The notes beneath the pieces were generated by a model. The model was not told where the DNA came from. It saw only the letters and a list, made by a program, of their open reading frames with translations, and did not search any database. Shown here piece by piece: positions 62,901-64,000 of a stretch of 64,000 bases of DNA. A program made the translations under genes and the position numbers. Source of the DNA: JBBRSD01 sp038245725 (GTDB lineage Bacteria; Actinomycetota; Coriobacteriia; Anaerosomatales; JAAXUF01); the NCBI GenBank assembly GCA_038245725.1, contig JBBRSD010000004.1:62001-126000 (forward strand), in the 5' to 3' direction. The first letter of the stretch is position 1, and every line of letters starts with the position of its first letter.

Positions 62901-64000
62901 CTAAGTGTAGCGGTCCACCCTGAAGCGCTCGATCGCACAGCTCTCGTTCGGCGTGATGCCACCCTTGCGCATCGCGATGCCGACCTGCGTGGCAACATCG
63001 TCCACGCCCTCAAGGTCGGGCAGCAGCAACCCACGGCGCCAGCCGCTCGAGACGATCACGCCGTAGTTCGCGGGATCGAGATCGGCCACCGCACACGATT
63101 CCGGTGCGTGGAGTACGTCGACCTTGATGTCGAGATCGTCCAGCTCCGACGCGCTCACCGCTGGGAATCTCGGGTCGCGCGACGCGGCCTCCACGGCGTT
63201 GTGCACGACCTCCTCGGCTAGGGTGGCGGCGGTCGGGGTGATAGTTCCAATGCAGCCGCGCAGTCCGCCCGATCGGTGCAGTGAAACGAAAGCGCCGGCC
63301 TGTGCCGGGTACTCGGCGGCGGCCAGAGGCTCGGGGCGTAGGATGTCTCCGGTGCGGACGTATGCCTCGATTGTGCGGCGTGCGAGCGCCACGATCTCAC
63401 TCTCGGCGCTGCCGGCGGTGCCCCCCTTCGCCCCGGCGGCCGGACCAGGCCAATCAGCGCCGGGACGGGCCGCGGCGTTCACTGCCGCCTCGCCCGCGAG
63501 AGCGGTGAGGTATCCGACACCCCACGGCCCTTCATACGCAAGCACACGGGTCGGCACGGGATCCGGACCGGCGAATCCACCCAGCGCGATGAAGGACCGC
63601 AGGCCGCACTCGCCGGCGGCTTCCTCAAGCGCGGGGTCAACGTTCGCAAGTTCGCTCAACGCGCCCCGCGCGACGACGTCCTGCAACCACGCGTCGAACT
63701 CCGCCCCGCGCGGCGAGTAGCCAGCTTGAGCGTCACGTGTGAGGCGGTGCGAGCAATCCCCGCTGGCGATGAATGCAACCCGTTTCGAAAGCGCCTGCGC
63801 CGTCGCGCGAACGGCCTCGCCCACCACACGATGCGTCGCCAGGGGCAGGAACGAAAGAGAGAGAACGACGAGCTGTCTCCCCGCGTCCGGGTCGAGGAAC
63901 GACAGCGGGACTATCGTGGCGTGATCGAGCCACCCCGCGCGCAGTCGAGAGTCACCTGCCCTTGGCATCGCCTCGACGCCCCGTCGCCCTAAGTCCGCGA
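62901..64000 (-). CDS. Memo-like/LigB domain fused to AMMECR1 domain (cut by right edge)
   Basis: The frame is open to the window edge, so the N-terminus is missing; an internal ATG at 63968 is probably not the start because the preceding residues (DLGRRGVEA) still fit the family. The first half has LDHATIVPLSFL and ASGDCSHRL, resembling the dioxygenase-fold Memo/LigB proteins. The second half (about 190-355) is an AMMECR1 domain with GLRGCIGTI. Such proteins form the AmmeMemoRadiSam system with a radical SAM enzyme. The function is unknown; the radical SAM gene may lie beyond the edge. Confidence 0.85.
   Translation of the reverse strand, partial: ADLGRRGVEAMPRAGDSRLRAGWLDHATIVPLSFLDPDAGRQLVVLSLSFLPLATHRVVGEAVRATAQALSKRVAFIASGDCSHRLTRDAQAGYSPRGAEFDAWLQDVVARGALSELANVDPALEEAAGECGLRSFIALGGFAGPDPVPTRVLAYEGPWGVGYLTALAGEAAVNAAARPGADWPGPAAGAKGGTAGSAESEIVALARRTIEAYVRTGDILRPEPLAAAEYPAQAGAFVSLHRSGGLRGCIGTITPTAATLAEEVVHNAVEAASRDPRFPAVSASELDDLDIKVDVLHAPESCAVADLDPANYGVIVSSGWRRGLLLPDLEGVDDVATQVGIAMRKGGITPNESCAIERFRVDRYT

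Overview
The window is 64 kb of high-GC chromosome with dense, often 4-bp-overlapping genes and frequent GTG starts. The gene content fits a deep-branching actinobacterium of the Coriobacteriia type (an OPB41/Anaerosomatales-like lineage is my guess): LL-diaminopimelate aminotransferase, indolepyruvate:ferredoxin oxidoreductase, a B12 nucleotide-loop operon, LexA boxes of the Gram-positive type, and a gene order from cmk to gpsA that resembles Clostridia. The assignment is inferred from content and needs a phylogeny. I found no rRNA, tRNA, insertion sequence, CRISPR array or prophage.

Layout. 1-2255 (minus) is the N-terminal part of a secreted multicopper oxidase cut by the left edge, divergent from a soluble histidine kinase/NarL-type regulator pair. 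An ABC-F ATPase, probably translated from a leaderless mRNA, follows. 6354-17594 is an 11-gene complex I operon without nuoE, nuoF or nuoG. In the nuoI position it carries a composite gene: the N-terminal segment of NuoI, then an inserted GltD-type FAD/NAD(P)H module, then the NuoI 2[4Fe-4S] domain. I consider this the most notable thing in the window. After it come a promoter and a compact structured RNA candidate, two small genes (one FlgM-like), a PilB-type ATPase and the deoxynucleoside catabolism pair deoB-deoA.

22778-30000 holds an M50 protease, trpS, the condensin accessory genes scpA-scpB, an RluB-type pseudouridine synthase and cobU-cobT-cobS-cobC. 30035-42121 begins with a promoter carrying a perfect 19-bp palindrome and runs through aromatic amino acid genes (hisC, aroF, tyrA, aroA) into cmk, plsC, ispH, a DUF512 radical-SAM gene, der, plsY, gpsA and rpe. 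42146-45876 is a riboflavin operon with an FMN riboswitch at the front and a strong terminator at the end. A secreted NlpC/P60 hydrolase, iorA-iorB-ACT and three uncharacterised small genes complete the plus-strand block.

From 51801 most genes are on the minus strand: uracil and purine permeases, then nrdR-dut-nudix with an NrdR box in the nrdR promoter, a LysM cell-division-inhibitor-like gene divergent from lexA with four LexA boxes between them, hflX, dapL, and an operon of an AMMECR1/Memo-type fusion, miaA, dapF and rlmA that runs off the right edge.

Functionally the window combines a reduced or rewired respiratory complex I, ferredoxin-linked amino acid oxidation (Ior), purine/pyrimidine salvage, and core biosynthesis of lipids, isoprenoids, flavins, cobamides, aromatic amino acids and lysine/peptidoglycan precursors. 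A recurrent promoter pattern, TGnTAnnnT (extended -10), can be seen in front of many of these units.
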